DNA of 43,053 bases from Rhizobium sp. AC27/96 (GCF_001692325.1 NZ_LXKN01000033.1:1-43053), one strand, 5' to 3'. Positions 15,062 through 23,891 are shown, numbered from the stretch's first letter. A program made the numbers and translations. Notes: generated from the letters alone by a model not told the origin.

Positions 15062-17137
15062 ATGACAGACGAGGCAAGGCGGCATTCGGTAGAGCCGGGT
15101 GATTTCACGCGGCTCGGCGCCAATTACGATGGACTTGGCGTCAATTTCGCACTCTTCAGCGCCCATGCCGAGAGGGTTGAGCTGTGCCTCCTCGATGAGA
15201 CCGGCAGCCGGGAAATAGAGCGGATCGAATTGCCCGAATATACCAACGAGATCTGGCATGGCTATATTCCGGGATTAAAACCCGGCGCCTTGTACGGCTA
15301 CCGTATCCACGGGCCATTCGATCCGGAGAAGGGTCATCGTTTCAATCCGAACAAGTTGCTGATTGATCCCTACGCTCGCGAGCTGGTGGGCGATATCAAG
15401 TGGTCGCAGGCGCAGTTCGGCTACAGGCTGGATGACGACCAGAAAGATCTCTCCTTCGACGAGACCGATAGCGCCGCGCAGATGCCGAAGTGCCGTGTCA
15501 TCGACCTTGGTGAGGAAGGGAAATCGGCCCGCCAAAAGCCATCCGTGCCATGGTCGCAGACGATCTTCTATGAAGCCCACGTCAAGGGAATGACGATGCT
15601 TCATCCTGCAATTCCCGAGGACCTGCGCGGGACGTTCGACGGACTGGGTCAGAAAGCGATCGTCGACTACGTCAAAAGCCTTGGGATCACCTCGATCGAG
15701 CTGTTGCCGATCCACTTCTTTCCCGATGACAGCCATTTGCTGGACAAAGGCCTGCGCAATTATTGGGGCTACAATTCGCTTGCCTTTTTCGCACCGGTCT
15801 CGCGCTATTACGGGCCGAAGGGGCTTTCGGGTTTCCGTGAGATGGTGCGCGCTTTCCACGATGCCGGCATCGAGGTGATCCTCGACGTCGTCTATAACCA
15901 CACGGCCGAGGGCAACGAGCTCGGTCCGACTTTGTCGTTCAAGGGCATCGACAATTTCTCATACTATCGAACCATGCCGGACGAGCCCCGTTACTACATC
16001 AACGATACCGGCACGGGTAATACCATCAACACGTCGCATCCGCGCGTGCTGCAGCTGGTGACGGATTCGCTTCGCTACTGGACTGAGGAAATGCATGTAG
16101 ACGGCTTCCGCTTTGACCTCGGCACCATTCTCGGCCGCGAGCCGAACGGCTTCGATCAGCGTGGCGGCTTTTTCGATGCGGTGGGGCAAGATCCGGTGCT
16201 TTCCAAGGTCAAGCTCATCGGCGAACCTTGGGATATCGGCCCCGGCGGCTATCAGGTCGGCGGCTTTCCGCCGGGCTGGGCGGAATGGAATGACAAGTAT
16301 CGCGATACGATACGTGATTATTGGAAGGGCACACCCGGCACAACAGGAGATTTCGCGGCGCGGGTTCTGGGCTCGGGAGATGTCTATGACCTGCGCGGGC
16401 GCAGGCCATGGGCGAGCGTCAACTTCATCACGGCCCATGACGGGTTTACGCTCAACGACCTCGTCTCCTACAACGACAAGCATAATGAGGCGAACGGTGA
16501 AGGCGGCGAGGACGGCCACAACGACAACCGCAGTTTCAACTACGGGGCCGAGGGTCCGACCGAGGATGAGGGCATCATCCGGACGCGGGATCGGCAGCGG
16601 AGGAACCTGCTGGCGACCCTGTTCCTGTCGCATGGGACGCCGATGCTGCTTGCCGGCGATGAATTCGGACGCAGTCAGATGGGCAACAATAACGGCTATT
16701 GCCAGGACACCGAACTAAGCTGGCTGAATTGGCAGCATCCTTATGAGAGCACGGAGGCCTTGCAGGCATTCACCAGGCGCCTGATCGCACTGCGCCAGGA
16801 CCATTCCATTTTCAGACGGGAGAGCTGGCGCGATGGCCTGAGGGTCGTTTGGCTCAATCCCGATGGCGGCGAGCAGACGGAAGAACGCTGGAAAGACGAT
16901 GAGAGCACGACCATAGCGCTGCGTTTATCGCGCGAGCAGCCCTTCGAGGCGGGATGGGACGACGTATTACTTCTATTTAATCCGCGGGAAGAAGAGACCA
17001 GTTTCAATCTTCCTGGCGACAAGCGCTGGATCGTGGAGCTCACGACATCGGATTCGGCAGCCACGACAGACGACGCAACTAGCGAGCAAGGCCTGCGGGT
17101 CGAGGGCCGGAGCCTGACGGTTTTGCGTGTCGGCTAG
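15062..17137 (+). CDS. glgX: Glycogen debranching protein GlgX
   Basis: A 691-residue GH13 isoamylase-type enzyme that hydrolyses alpha-1,6 branches of glycogen limit dextrins. An N-terminal CBM48-like domain (about 12-110, LGANYDGLGVNFALFSAHAE) precedes the (beta/alpha)8 barrel. Conserved regions: DVVYNH 275-280, GFRFDLG with nucleophile D352, GEPWD with acid/base E388 and TAHDG with D460. The length fits GlgX. ATG 15062 has GAGGG 5 nt upstream; the longer frame from 14969 has no support and would contain the possible promoter. It stands alone, without other glg genes, next to stress-type genes. A hairpin (GACCCTC/GAGGGTC, 17137-17152) overlaps the stop. Confidence 0.95.
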   Translation: MTDEARRHSVEPGDFTRLGANYDGLGVNFALFSAHAERVELCLLDETGSREIERIELPEYTNEIWHGYIPGLKPGALYGYRIHGPFDPEKGHRFNPNKLLIDPYARELVGDIKWSQAQFGYRLDDDQKDLSFDETDSAAQMPKCRVIDLGEEGKSARQKPSVPWSQTIFYEAHVKGMTMLHPAIPEDLRGTFDGLGQKAIVDYVKSLGITSIELLPIHFFPDDSHLLDKGLRNYWGYNSLAFFAPVSRYYGPKGLSGFREMVRAFHDAGIEVILDVVYNHTAEGNELGPTLSFKGIDNFSYYRTMPDEPRYYINDTGTGNTINTSHPRVLQLVTDSLRYWTEEMHVDGFRFDLGTILGREPNGFDQRGGFFDAVGQDPVLSKVKLIGEPWDIGPGGYQVGGFPPGWAEWNDKYRDTIRDYWKGTPGTTGDFAARVLGSGDVYDLRGRRPWASVNFITAHDGFTLNDLVSYNDKHNEANGEGGEDGHNDNRSFNYGAEGPTEDEGIIRTRDRQRRNLLATLFLSHGTPMLLAGDEFGRSQMGNNNGYCQDTELSWLNWQHPYESTEALQAFTRRLIALRQDHSIFRRESWRDGLRVVWLNPDGGEQTEERWKDDESTTIALRLSREQPFEAGWDDVLLLFNPREEETSFNLPGDKRWIVELTTSDSAATTDDATSEQGLRVEGRSLTVLRVG

Positions 17138-17152
17138 ACCCTCTGGAGGGTC
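17137..17152 (+). terminator. Short hairpin at the end of glgX
   Basis: GACCCTC and GAGGGTC separated by 2 nt, beginning at the last base of the stop codon. No T-run follows, so terminator activity is uncertain. Confidence 0.4.
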
Positions 17153-17207
17153 GAGTAGCTAGTCGTTCTCATGTTCCCGTTCATTTCCGGGGCGCAGCGC
17201 TGTCAGC

Positions 17208-17468
17208 CTATCTATGATGCCGGTCCTTTTCGTCGTCGATCACTTCGGTATCAGGACGATCTCCTCCGCCGACATGTTCCGTCTGCCAATGCCCATCGGG
17301 AAGCTGGTACGATATCTCGGCATCGCGCCCTTCGACATGCTGCCGCTGTGCGGCAGACTTGGCTGCAGCGAGTGCACTGTCGTGGTTCGGAAATGTCTCC
17401 GACCAAACATCGCCAAGCCGATATGCGTATCCGCCGTCATGCTTGCCCACATGATAGGTAACCGTCAT
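17208..17468 (-). CDS. Small DUF2188-like protein
   Basis: An 86-residue hydrophilic protein. The core TYHVGKHDGGYAYRLGD, the segment DSALAAAKSAAQRQ and ISYQLPDGHWQTE fit the DUF2188 pattern (strand, helix, strand), and the C-terminus is acidic then basic (TEVIDDEKDRHHR). ATG 17468 is chosen because GGAGG lies 8 nt upstream; the frame extended to 17666 has no ribosome-binding site. Convergent with glgX. Small DUF2188 and DUF2934 proteins often occur with stress genes in rhizobia, but I find no GGAAC-type box here. Function unknown. Confidence 0.72.
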   Translation of the reverse strand: MTVTYHVGKHDGGYAYRLGDVWSETFPNHDSALAAAKSAAQRQHVEGRDAEISYQLPDGHWQTEHVGGGDRPDTEVIDDEKDRHHR

Positions 17469-17848
17469 CCCATTTCCTCCTGCAAGTAATAGGAAGGTAG
17501 GGCGTGGCGGCTCCATTCCAATATGCCTGCGAGCATCAGCGCGATGATGAACCATATAGGGCGCACTTGCGCGCCCTTCGCGGAGGCAGCCGCCGATCAG
17601 CGAAGCCAGCTCCTGGCCGGATGAACGGCATTGAATAGGTCGTGCTACCTTGAGATCGGCTTGCACAGCGACAGGGTTCCGATCGAGCCGAAAGGCGCCC
17701 GTGATGGTTTTGATTGTCGTGAGGTGGGCCGCGGTATGGGTAGTCCTACCTATGCGTCTGTTAGATTGGATGGTTTGTGCTATCGCAGCCGTTCACCCGC
17801 CATGGAAAGCGCCTTGGCTTTATTTCAGCGGATCGCTTGCGGCGTCGC
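17469..17848. other. Region upstream of the DUF2188-like gene without a supported gene
   Basis: About 380 bp hold the promoter of the DUF2188-like gene and the space after the SDR gene. Open frames exist, including one at 17704 with a hydrophobic start (MVLIVVRWAAVWVV), but it runs on as Arg-rich antisense of the SDR gene. I see no clear terminator for the SDR operon. Confidence 0.4.
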
Positions 17849-18610
17849 CTAGACGACCGTTTCGCCGCCATCGACGACGAGGATCTGGCCCGTCATGTAG
17901 GAGGATCGGTCTGAGACGAGGAAGAGGATCGGCTCGGCAATTTCCGAAACGTCGGCCCATCGTCCGAGCGGCACTTTCTCGGCGATATAGCTTTCGATCG
18001 CGCCACGGCCACCCATCTGCGCGATGAACGGCGCATTGAACGGCGTGTCGACCCAGCCGGGGCAGAGCGCGTTCACGCGCACGCCGAACCGGGCGTAATC
18101 GCCGGCCATCTGGCGGGTCATGGCGATGACGGCATGTTTGCTCGTCGTATAGGCGATCATCTCGCGGTCATAGAGTACGCCCGATGAGGACGAGGTGTTG
18201 AGAATGACCCCTTTACCCGCTTTCTTCATGACCGGCATGACGAAGCGGGACGCCATGAAATGAGAGCGGACGTTCAGGTTCCAGGAGGTGTCGAAGCCTG
18301 CGACTGCAACGTCTTCGAGACTGCCCGCCACCTGCGATCCCGCGTGATTGTGCAGGATATCGATGCGGCCGTGACGGGCGGCAATCGCAGCAATTCCCGC
18401 CTCGAGCGCGGTGTCGTCGGTCACGTCGACGACGAAGACTTCTCCACGGCCGCCCGTAGCCGCAATCTGGCTGGCGGTCTCCTCGGCATTGTCCAAATCA
18501 ATGTCGGCGACAACCACATGCGCGCCTTCGCGCGCCATGATGAGCGCGCCAGCGCGACCGATGCCGGAGCCAGCTCCGGTGACGATTGCGACCCGGTCCT
18601 TGAGTATCAT
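17849..18610 (-). CDS. SDR family oxidoreductase, last gene of a polyamine-type ABC operon
   Basis: A 253-residue classical short-chain dehydrogenase. The cofactor motif TGAGSGIG is at 11-18, the NNAG-like motif appears as HNHAG (87-91), the catalytic Ser is near 140-143 (NTSSSSG), and Tyr and Lys are in YTTSK (154-158). The acidic D36 after the second strand (VVVADID) suggests NAD rather than NADP. It starts 13 nt after the PotC-like stop, so it belongs to the transport operon and may oxidise the imported compound or its product. The histidines in HNHAG are unusual for this loop but do not remove a catalytic residue. Confidence 0.9.
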   Translation of the reverse strand: MILKDRVAIVTGAGSGIGRAGALIMAREGAHVVVADIDLDNAEETASQIAATGGRGEVFVVDVTDDTALEAGIAAIAARHGRIDILHNHAGSQVAGSLEDVAVAGFDTSWNLNVRSHFMASRFVMPVMKKAGKGVILNTSSSSGVLYDREMIAYTTSKHAVIAMTRQMAGDYARFGVRVNALCPGWVDTPFNAPFIAQMGGRGAIESYIAEKVPLGRWADVSEIAEPILFLVSDRSSYMTGQILVVDGGETVV

Positions 18611-18623
18611 GATGTTTCCCCGG

Positions 18624-19436
18624 TCAGTTTGTCGTTGTCTTTTCGCGCATCAGGAAGCGCGCGATGAAAATGAGGATGAGTGAGGCGATCAGCACCATTG
18701 TCGCGATCGCATTGATCTCCGGTGTCACGCCACGGCGGATGGAGGCGAACACATAGATCGGCAGCGTCGTGTTCGATCCGGCGACGAAGAAGGCGATGAT
18801 GAAATCGTCGAAGGAAAAGGTGAAGGCGAGCAGGAAGCCGGCGAGGATCGACGGCATGATCTGTGGCAGGACGATCTGCCGGAACGTGGTCAGCGGCGTG
18901 GCATAGAGATCGCTGGATGCCTCAACGATGTCGCGTCCGAGGCCGGCAATGCGCGCCTTCACGATCATCGTCACCAGCGCCATGGTGAAGAGACCGTGTG
19001 CCGCGATGATCGAGCCATAGCCGAGCGCGAATTTTGGCGGCTGGTCGCCGGGCCACACCGCCGCGATCAGCGGATTGATGACGCCGAAGACTTCCACCAG
19101 CGCCACCAGCGTCGCGATGCCGATGACGACGCCCGGCACGACGATCGCGGCGGCAAAGAGCCCGTCGAAAATGGCGCGGGTGCGGGCGCCGAGCCGTTCC
19201 ATGCCGATTGCCGCCATCGTGCCGAAGATCGCCGCCAGCGCCGCGCTGGTGAAGGCGATGATCAGGCTGTTGCGCAGGGCTTCCATCAGGAAGGTGTTGG
19301 AGAGCGCCCGTCCATACCATTGCGTCGAGAAGCCGGTGAACTCGCTCGCGTTGCGGCCCGCATTGAAGGAAAACAGCACGACGAGCGCGATCGGCGTATA
19401 GAGAAACAGATAGACGAAAGTAACGAGCGCGCGCAT
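18624..19436 (-). CDS. ABC permease, spermidine/putrescine type (PotC-like)
   Basis: A 270-residue inner-membrane permease of the PotC class: an N-terminal helix with YLFLYTPIALVVLFSFN, the segment RNSLIIAFTSAALAAIFG and the EAA loop EASSDLYATPLTTFRQIVLP (about 175-194), with FTFSFDDFIIAFFV shortly after. The start overlaps the PotB-like stop in an ATGA (19433-19436). With the PotB-like protein it forms the membrane channel of this importer. Confidence 0.92.
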   Translation of the reverse strand: MRALVTFVYLFLYTPIALVVLFSFNAGRNASEFTGFSTQWYGRALSNTFLMEALRNSLIIAFTSAALAAIFGTMAAIGMERLGARTRAIFDGLFAAAIVVPGVVIGIATLVALVEVFGVINPLIAAVWPGDQPPKFALGYGSIIAAHGLFTMALVTMIVKARIAGLGRDIVEASSDLYATPLTTFRQIVLPQIMPSILAGFLLAFTFSFDDFIIAFFVAGSNTTLPIYVFASIRRGVTPEINAIATMVLIASLILIFIARFLMREKTTTN

Positions 19437-20302
19437 CAGACGAGATCCACCTGGCGGGTGCCCGCAACGCGCCAGGCGATGCGCATGGCGACAAGCAAGA
19501 CGATGACGACGACGGCAACGAGGGTCACGGCGATCGCCGATCCGAACGGCCAGTTGCGCGACTGCAGGAAGAGATCGACCAGCGCATTGCCGATAAAGAA
19601 CACCTTGCCGCCGCCGAGAAGCTGCGGAATGAGGTATTCGCCGAGCAGCAGGATTGTGACCAGGGCAACGCCGGTCATGACACCCGGCAATGATAGCGGC
19701 AGCGTAATGCCGAAGAAGGTCGAGATAGGCTTGGCGCCGAGATCGGCAGACGCTTCCAGCAGCCGGCGGTCGAGTTTTTCGAGGCTGACATAGATCGGCA
19801 TGATCATCAGCGGCAAATAGCCATAGACAATGCCGAGCAGCACTGCGCCGGGTGTGTTGATGAGCCTGACGTTTTCGATGCCAACGAATTCGAGCAGGTG
19901 CGGAATGCCACGTGCGCCGAGCAGATACATCCAGGCGTATGTGCGCACAAGGAGACTGGTCCAGAAGGGAACGACGACAAGCGAAACCAGCAGCAGCCGG
20001 CGTTGCGGACTTGCCTTGACGGCGAGGTAATAGGCGACCGGATAGGCAACCAGCAAACAGGCAGCAGCACCGATCGGCGCCAGGATCAGTGTATTGACGA
20101 AGGCTGTCGCCCGAGCGCCGAGATTGGCGAATTGCTCAAAGGTAAATGCCGCCTGATATCCGCCTTCCGGGGCACGCTCGCCGAAGGCAAAGACGATGAT
20201 GGCGATGAAGGGCAGCACCAGGAAGACGAACAGCCAGATACTTGCCGGGCCGACAAGGGCAGCAGTGACGAGGCGCCGTTTTGTGGCAGAGGTGAGGGGC
20301 AT
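19436..20302 (-). CDS. ABC permease, spermidine/putrescine type (PotB-like)
   Basis: A 288-residue permease of the PotB class. First helix ASIWLFVFLVLPFIAIIVF (about 20-38), then LVVVPFWTSLLVRTYAWM and the EAA-type loop EASADLGAKPISTFFGITLP. The ribosome-binding site before 20302 is poor. An 85-nt gap carrying a strong hairpin separates it from the binding-protein gene, so its expression may be lower than that gene's. It ends in an ATGA overlap with the PotC-like gene. Confidence 0.92.
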   Translation of the reverse strand: MPLTSATKRRLVTAALVGPASIWLFVFLVLPFIAIIVFAFGERAPEGGYQAAFTFEQFANLGARATAFVNTLILAPIGAAACLLVAYPVAYYLAVKASPQRRLLLVSLVVVPFWTSLLVRTYAWMYLLGARGIPHLLEFVGIENVRLINTPGAVLLGIVYGYLPLMIMPIYVSLEKLDRRLLEASADLGAKPISTFFGITLPLSLPGVMTGVALVTILLLGEYLIPQLLGGGKVFFIGNALVDLFLQSRNWPFGSAIAVTLVAVVVIVLLVAMRIAWRVAGTRQVDLV

Positions 20303-20338
20303 CGAGAGGTTCTTTATCCGCCGGTTCGGAAGGCGAGC

Positions 20339-20371
20339 CCGGTCCCTTGCCGCCGAGGCAGCAGGGACCGG
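20339..20371 (-). promoter_or_regulatory. Intercistronic hairpin after the first polyamine-type binding-protein gene
   Basis: Perfect 9-bp arms CCGGTCCCT and AGGGACCGG, with a further TGC/GCA pairing possible in the loop, beginning 16 nt after the binding-protein stop codon (minus strand). No T-run. Position and form match the hairpins after two other binding-protein genes in this window. Confidence 0.55.
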
Positions 20372-20387
20372 AGTTGGGCGAAGGCGA

Positions 20388-21551
20388 TCAGGCCGACTTG
20401 AAACGTGCCATCAGTTCGGCGCGGTTCGGATCGGTCAGCGTTGCCGCGGCACCAAATTCCAGCGGCGTCAGCGCGGCCTCGTCCGGATAGACGATCTTGT
20501 TTGAGGTGATCTCCTTCGGCAGCAGTGCGATGACACGGCTGTCGGTCGTCGGCGCACCGTTGGCGATGTGCTCCTTCACGGCATTCTTCGGATCCATGAG
20601 GTAGTTGAGCAGCGCGTAGCCGGCCGCCTTGTTCGGCGCATCCTTCGGGATCGCGTAATAGTCGGTCCAGATCTCGCCGCCATCCTTGCCGAGCACATAG
20701 GCAAGTTCGGGCATATCGCGGTTCAGTTGTGCGCCGTCATTGGTCCAGCACATGGTCAGCCAGGCATCCGTCGAGCGCATCGACGGCTGATAGTCGGAGT
20801 TGATCGCGAAGAGATGAGGCTTGACCTTGATGAGCAGCTCTTCGGCCTTGGCGAGTTCTTCCGGCTTGATCGAATTGAAGTCGTAGCCGAGGGAAACGAG
20901 CGCGCTGCCGATAGTGGTCAACTGATAGTCATGCACCATGGCGCGGCCATCGGCTTCGGTCTGGGCAATCTCGAAGAAGTCCTTCCAGCTTGAAAGCTTC
21001 GTCTTGAGCTTGTTGGTGTTCACGGAGAAGCCGGTCGTGCCCCAGTTCTTCGGCACGGCATAGGTCTTGCCGTCGATCTGCCCTTCCTTGGTAAAGCGCG
21101 GGCTTTCGGTCGCCTGGCTGAAGTTGGGGATCTTCGAAAGATCGAGTTCGTCGATGAGGCCAAGCTTGTGATGGGTCGAAATCGTGTAATTCGTCGGCAC
21201 GAAGAGCGACCAGCCGGACGCGCCTGCCTGCAATTTCGCGAGCATTTCCTCGTTCGAGCCGAAGACGTTGACCTCAACGGCGACACCGGTTGCCGCCTTG
21301 AAATTCTCGAAAGTGGCGGGGTCGTGATAGTTCGGCCAGGTCGCGATCGACATCTGCGTGCCGAGCTCACCGGCGGCATAGGCCGGTGTCGAAAGCGCAC
21401 CAGGGAAGCGCGAGAGCACCGCCGCCGCAAGGCCGAGGCCAGTGATGTTCAGGAAGTGGCGGCGGCTGACGGAGCCGCGTTTCAGGCGCATGAATTCATC
21501 CATGAAGCCTTCGGCGGAAATGGGGAGATTGTCCTTGTAATCCTTGCTCAT
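20388..21551 (-). CDS. ABC substrate-binding protein, spermidine/putrescine type, with Tat-like signal
   Basis: A 387-residue extracytoplasmic binding protein of the PotD class (SBP_bac_8-like): ATWPNYHDPATFENFKAATG, then KLQAGASGWSLFVPTNYTI, KNWGTTGFSVNTNKL and LNYLMDPKNAVKEH. The N-terminus is long and polar (about 29 residues), then a twin-arginine-like motif S-R-R-H-F-L (about 30-35), a hydrophobic stretch (GLGLAAAVL) and an A-Y-A-A cleavage region near 60, suggesting Tat export. ATG 21551 has AGGGA 9 nt upstream. It lies between the ATPase and permease genes, which is usual for this class. The ligand may be a polyamine or another small amine. Confidence 0.9.
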   Translation of the reverse strand: MSKDYKDNLPISAEGFMDEFMRLKRGSVSRRHFLNITGLGLAAAVLSRFPGALSTPAYAAGELGTQMSIATWPNYHDPATFENFKAATGVAVEVNVFGSNEEMLAKLQAGASGWSLFVPTNYTISTHHKLGLIDELDLSKIPNFSQATESPRFTKEGQIDGKTYAVPKNWGTTGFSVNTNKLKTKLSSWKDFFEIAQTEADGRAMVHDYQLTTIGSALVSLGYDFNSIKPEELAKAEELLIKVKPHLFAINSDYQPSMRSTDAWLTMCWTNDGAQLNRDMPELAYVLGKDGGEIWTDYYAIPKDAPNKAAGYALLNYLMDPKNAVKEHIANGAPTTDSRVIALLPKEITSNKIVYPDEAALTPLEFGAAATLTDPNRAELMARFKSA

Positions 21552-21573
21552 GATGCTGTTCCCTTGTTTTGGC

Positions 21574-22665
21574 TTATGCATTCGATGCTGGAAAGACATG
21601 TATGGCTGTGGGGTCGAAGCCGAGGAAAACCTCCTCGCCCGGCGCCACGAGATCGCTGTCGCTCATGCTGCGGCGATCGGCCGTGATGAGGAAATCGCCA
21701 AGCCCCGGAACGGTGACGGCATATTCCGCCGACGAGCCGAGGAAGATGCGATGCGTAACCGTGCCCTTGAACGACGCGCCCGTTGTCGCCTGGGTGCGGG
21801 TGAGGTGAATCGCTTCCGGCCGAAGGGCGGCAATTGCCGCACCGGGAGAGAGGGGCTTGCCGGCGGCAATGGCCGAGCCGTCCGCGAGGCGAAGCGTCGC
21901 GCCGTCCGCTTCCATCGTCGCGGCAATCCGGTTGGTCTTGCCGACGAAATCGGCGACGAAGAGATCGGCCGGCCGATCGTAGACTTCCTGCGGCGTCCCA
22001 AGCTGGCGGATACGGCCGGCGCTCATGACGCAGACGATATCGGCCATCGAGAGCGCCTCTTCCTGGTCATGCGTGACGAGCACGAAGGTGATGCCGAGCT
22101 CGCGCTGGAGCGTCTGCAATTCGATCTGCATGGCCGAGCGCAGCTTCTTGTCGAGCGCGGCCAGCGGTTCGTCGAGCAGAAGAACAGAGGGGCGATTGAC
22201 GATGGCGCGCGCCAGCGCCACGCGCTGCTGCTGCCCGCCTGACATCTCGTGAATCCGCCGTTTGGCAAAGCCGCCGAGCCGAACCATGTCCAGCGCCTCG
22301 GCAACGCGGCGGTCGATCTCCGCGGACCTGATTTTCGGGCGCATCTGCTTCAGCCCATAGGCGACGTTCTGCTCGACGTTGAAATGCGGAAACAGCGCGT
22401 AATGCTGAAACACCATGTTGACGGGACGGCGGAAGGCCGGAACGCCATTCATCTCGCGCCCGTCGATCAGCACCGTGCCTTCGCTCGGCTGCTCGAAGCC
22501 GCCGATCATGCGCAGGCATGTTGTCTTGCCGCAGCCTGATGGACCGAGCAGCGCCAGGAAGGCGCCCTTGGGCACATTGAGGTTGATGTCCGTCACGGCG
22601 GTCACGGCGCCATAGGCCTTGGTGACCGAACGGAATTCGATATCGTTCGTCGAAGCGGATGCCAC
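21574..22665 (-). CDS. ABC ATP-binding protein, spermidine/putrescine type (PotA-like)
   Basis: A 363-residue ATPase, first gene of the operon. Walker A GPSGCGKTT 41-49, signature MSGGQQQR 141-148, Walker B LLLDEP 162-167, and a C-terminal TOBE-type domain (about 270-355). It powers the importer made by the three following genes. The divergent LuxR-type gene begins about 190 bp away, so the shared intergenic region is the likely control point. Confidence 0.94.
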   Translation of the reverse strand: MASASTNDIEFRSVTKAYGAVTAVTDINLNVPKGAFLALLGPSGCGKTTCLRMIGGFEQPSEGTVLIDGREMNGVPAFRRPVNMVFQHYALFPHFNVEQNVAYGLKQMRPKIRSAEIDRRVAEALDMVRLGGFAKRRIHEMSGGQQQRVALARAIVNRPSVLLLDEPLAALDKKLRSAMQIELQTLQRELGITFVLVTHDQEEALSMADIVCVMSAGRIRQLGTPQEVYDRPADLFVADFVGKTNRIAATMEADGATLRLADGSAIAAGKPLSPGAAIAALRPEAIHLTRTQATTGASFKGTVTHRIFLGSSAEYAVTVPGLGDFLITADRRSMSDSDLVAPGEEVFLGFDPTAIHVFPASNA

Positions 22666-22756
22666 GTCTGTTCCCTGCGGTTGGTCTGGAATTGGCAGTC
22701 TTTACTGCTCTAATGCCACCGTCGTTAAGGAAAGAGTAAGCCTGAGCTTCCTGCAA

Positions 22757-22766
22757 GGTATATACC
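22757..22766. promoter_or_regulatory. Palindrome between the PotA-like and LuxR-type genes
   Basis: GGTATATACC is a perfect 10-bp dyad, followed by CCGAAAGAGGTATTTCC, which repeats GGTAT. It lies between the divergent promoters and is a candidate binding site for the LuxR-type regulator. Short, so only suggestive. Confidence 0.3.
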
Positions 22767-22810
22767 CCGAAAGAGGTATTTCCGTGCAAAATGCTTCGTG
22801 GGAGGTGTAT

Positions 22811-22861
22811 ATGGAAACTGCGCTGTATTGCGCAGGGCGGCAGAGGGGATCCGTCAGATGA
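22811..22861 (+). CDS. 16-residue upstream ORF coupled to the LuxR-type gene
   Basis: ATG 22811 is preceded by GGAGG at 5 nt, a better ribosome-binding site than most genes here. It encodes METALYCAGRQRGSVR and stops with TGA 22859-22861, which overlaps the LuxR-type start codon in an ATGA. This arrangement suggests translational coupling or a regulatory leader peptide. I recognise no family. It may be missed by gene finders because of its length. Confidence 0.5.
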   Translation: METALYCAGRQRGSVR

Positions 22862-23670
22862 GCACCGACCTAGAGGGCCTTTTTGCTGCCTTCAGCGCCA
22901 CGATCGGCAGACCGGCGATGGCGGATGCCGAGTTCGGAGAGACCTTTCGTCAGATGATGGCGGCGCTGGTGCGCTTCGACTATGTCGTCGTCTTCGCCTA
23001 TCGCGGCAAGGAGCGGCCGATCGATCTTTACAGCACCTTCGACCCTGAAGAGCATATCGTCTTCGTGACGCTCTATCAGGCCGGCCCCTATCTGCTCGAC
23101 CCCTTCTATCATACGGCGCGCGAGCGCCGTGAAGGCGTTCTCCGGATGCGGGAACTGGCGCCGGACCGCTTCTTTTCCAGCGAATATTACCGCACCTACT
23201 ATGTCCAGACCGGTCTTGCCGAGGAGATCGGCTTCTTTGTGAATGCCGGTGAAGATGTCACGATCGTGCTGTCGCTGATGCGGCGCGAAACGACCGGTAT
23301 TTTTCCGCCGGCCGAATTCATGACGCTCAGGAAAGTCGAGCCACTCGTGACCGACATGGTGAGGCATTATTGGTCCGGCCTTGCGCCGCGCTTCGATGCG
23401 CAATTGGCGGCCGGCGGCAGGAGCAGGCGCAAGCCGGGCCAGACCGGAAATATTCCGCCTGCGGATGCCGTCTGGCGAGACCTCAACCTGACGAGCCGCG
23501 AGACTGCTATCGTCGAGCTGGTATTGCAGGGGCATTCATCGGAATCGATCGGGCTCAAGCTCAATATCTCGACGGGTACGGTGAAGGTTCACCGGCGCAA
23601 CGTCTACCGCAAGCTCGGCATTTCCTCGCAGACGCAGCTGCTATCGCTGTATCTGAAGAACCTCTCATAG
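22858..23670 (+). CDS. LuxR-family transcriptional regulator
   Basis: A 270-residue protein. Residues 1-180 form an N-terminal domain of unclear type (FDYVVVFAYRGKERPIDLYS, then YYRTYYVQTGLAEEIGFFV). Residues 205-262 are a LuxR/NarL helix-turn-helix: LTSRETAIVELVLQGHSSES, then GTVKVHRRNVYRKLGISSQT. No receiver aspartate pattern is seen. ATG 22858 has GAGGGG 8 nt upstream and overlaps the stop of a short upstream ORF. It is divergent from the polyamine-type operon and is probably its regulator, with the imported compound or a relative as possible effector (inference). Confidence 0.88.
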   Translation: MSTDLEGLFAAFSATIGRPAMADAEFGETFRQMMAALVRFDYVVVFAYRGKERPIDLYSTFDPEEHIVFVTLYQAGPYLLDPFYHTARERREGVLRMRELAPDRFFSSEYYRTYYVQTGLAEEIGFFVNAGEDVTIVLSLMRRETTGIFPPAEFMTLRKVEPLVTDMVRHYWSGLAPRFDAQLAAGGRSRRKPGQTGNIPPADAVWRDLNLTSRETAIVELVLQGHSSESIGLKLNISTGTVKVHRRNVYRKLGISSQTQLLSLYLKNLS

Positions 23671-23891
23671 GGTTGGTCAAAAGCATCCCTTCCTGCGGTG
23701 ATGCCTCGACACGGTCGAGCGCCGCCACTGCATGCGGACCTTCAATCGCCTGAATGGCGAGATCGGTGCCGGTTGCCGAAATAATCTCGGGGTGTCGTAA
23801 GCTTGGCGTTTACGATAGCGGGATATAGGTGTCGAATTCAGACAGATGATCCGGCTTGCCAAGGCGGATTTGCAGAGGGATTGCCGCAAGA

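Noticed and set aside
17704..18027. Hydrophobic small ORF (starts MVLIVVRWAAVWVV) as a membrane protein gene
   Set aside because: No convincing ribosome-binding site, and most of it is Arg-rich antisense of the SDR gene, a pattern typical of shadow frames in GC-rich DNA.
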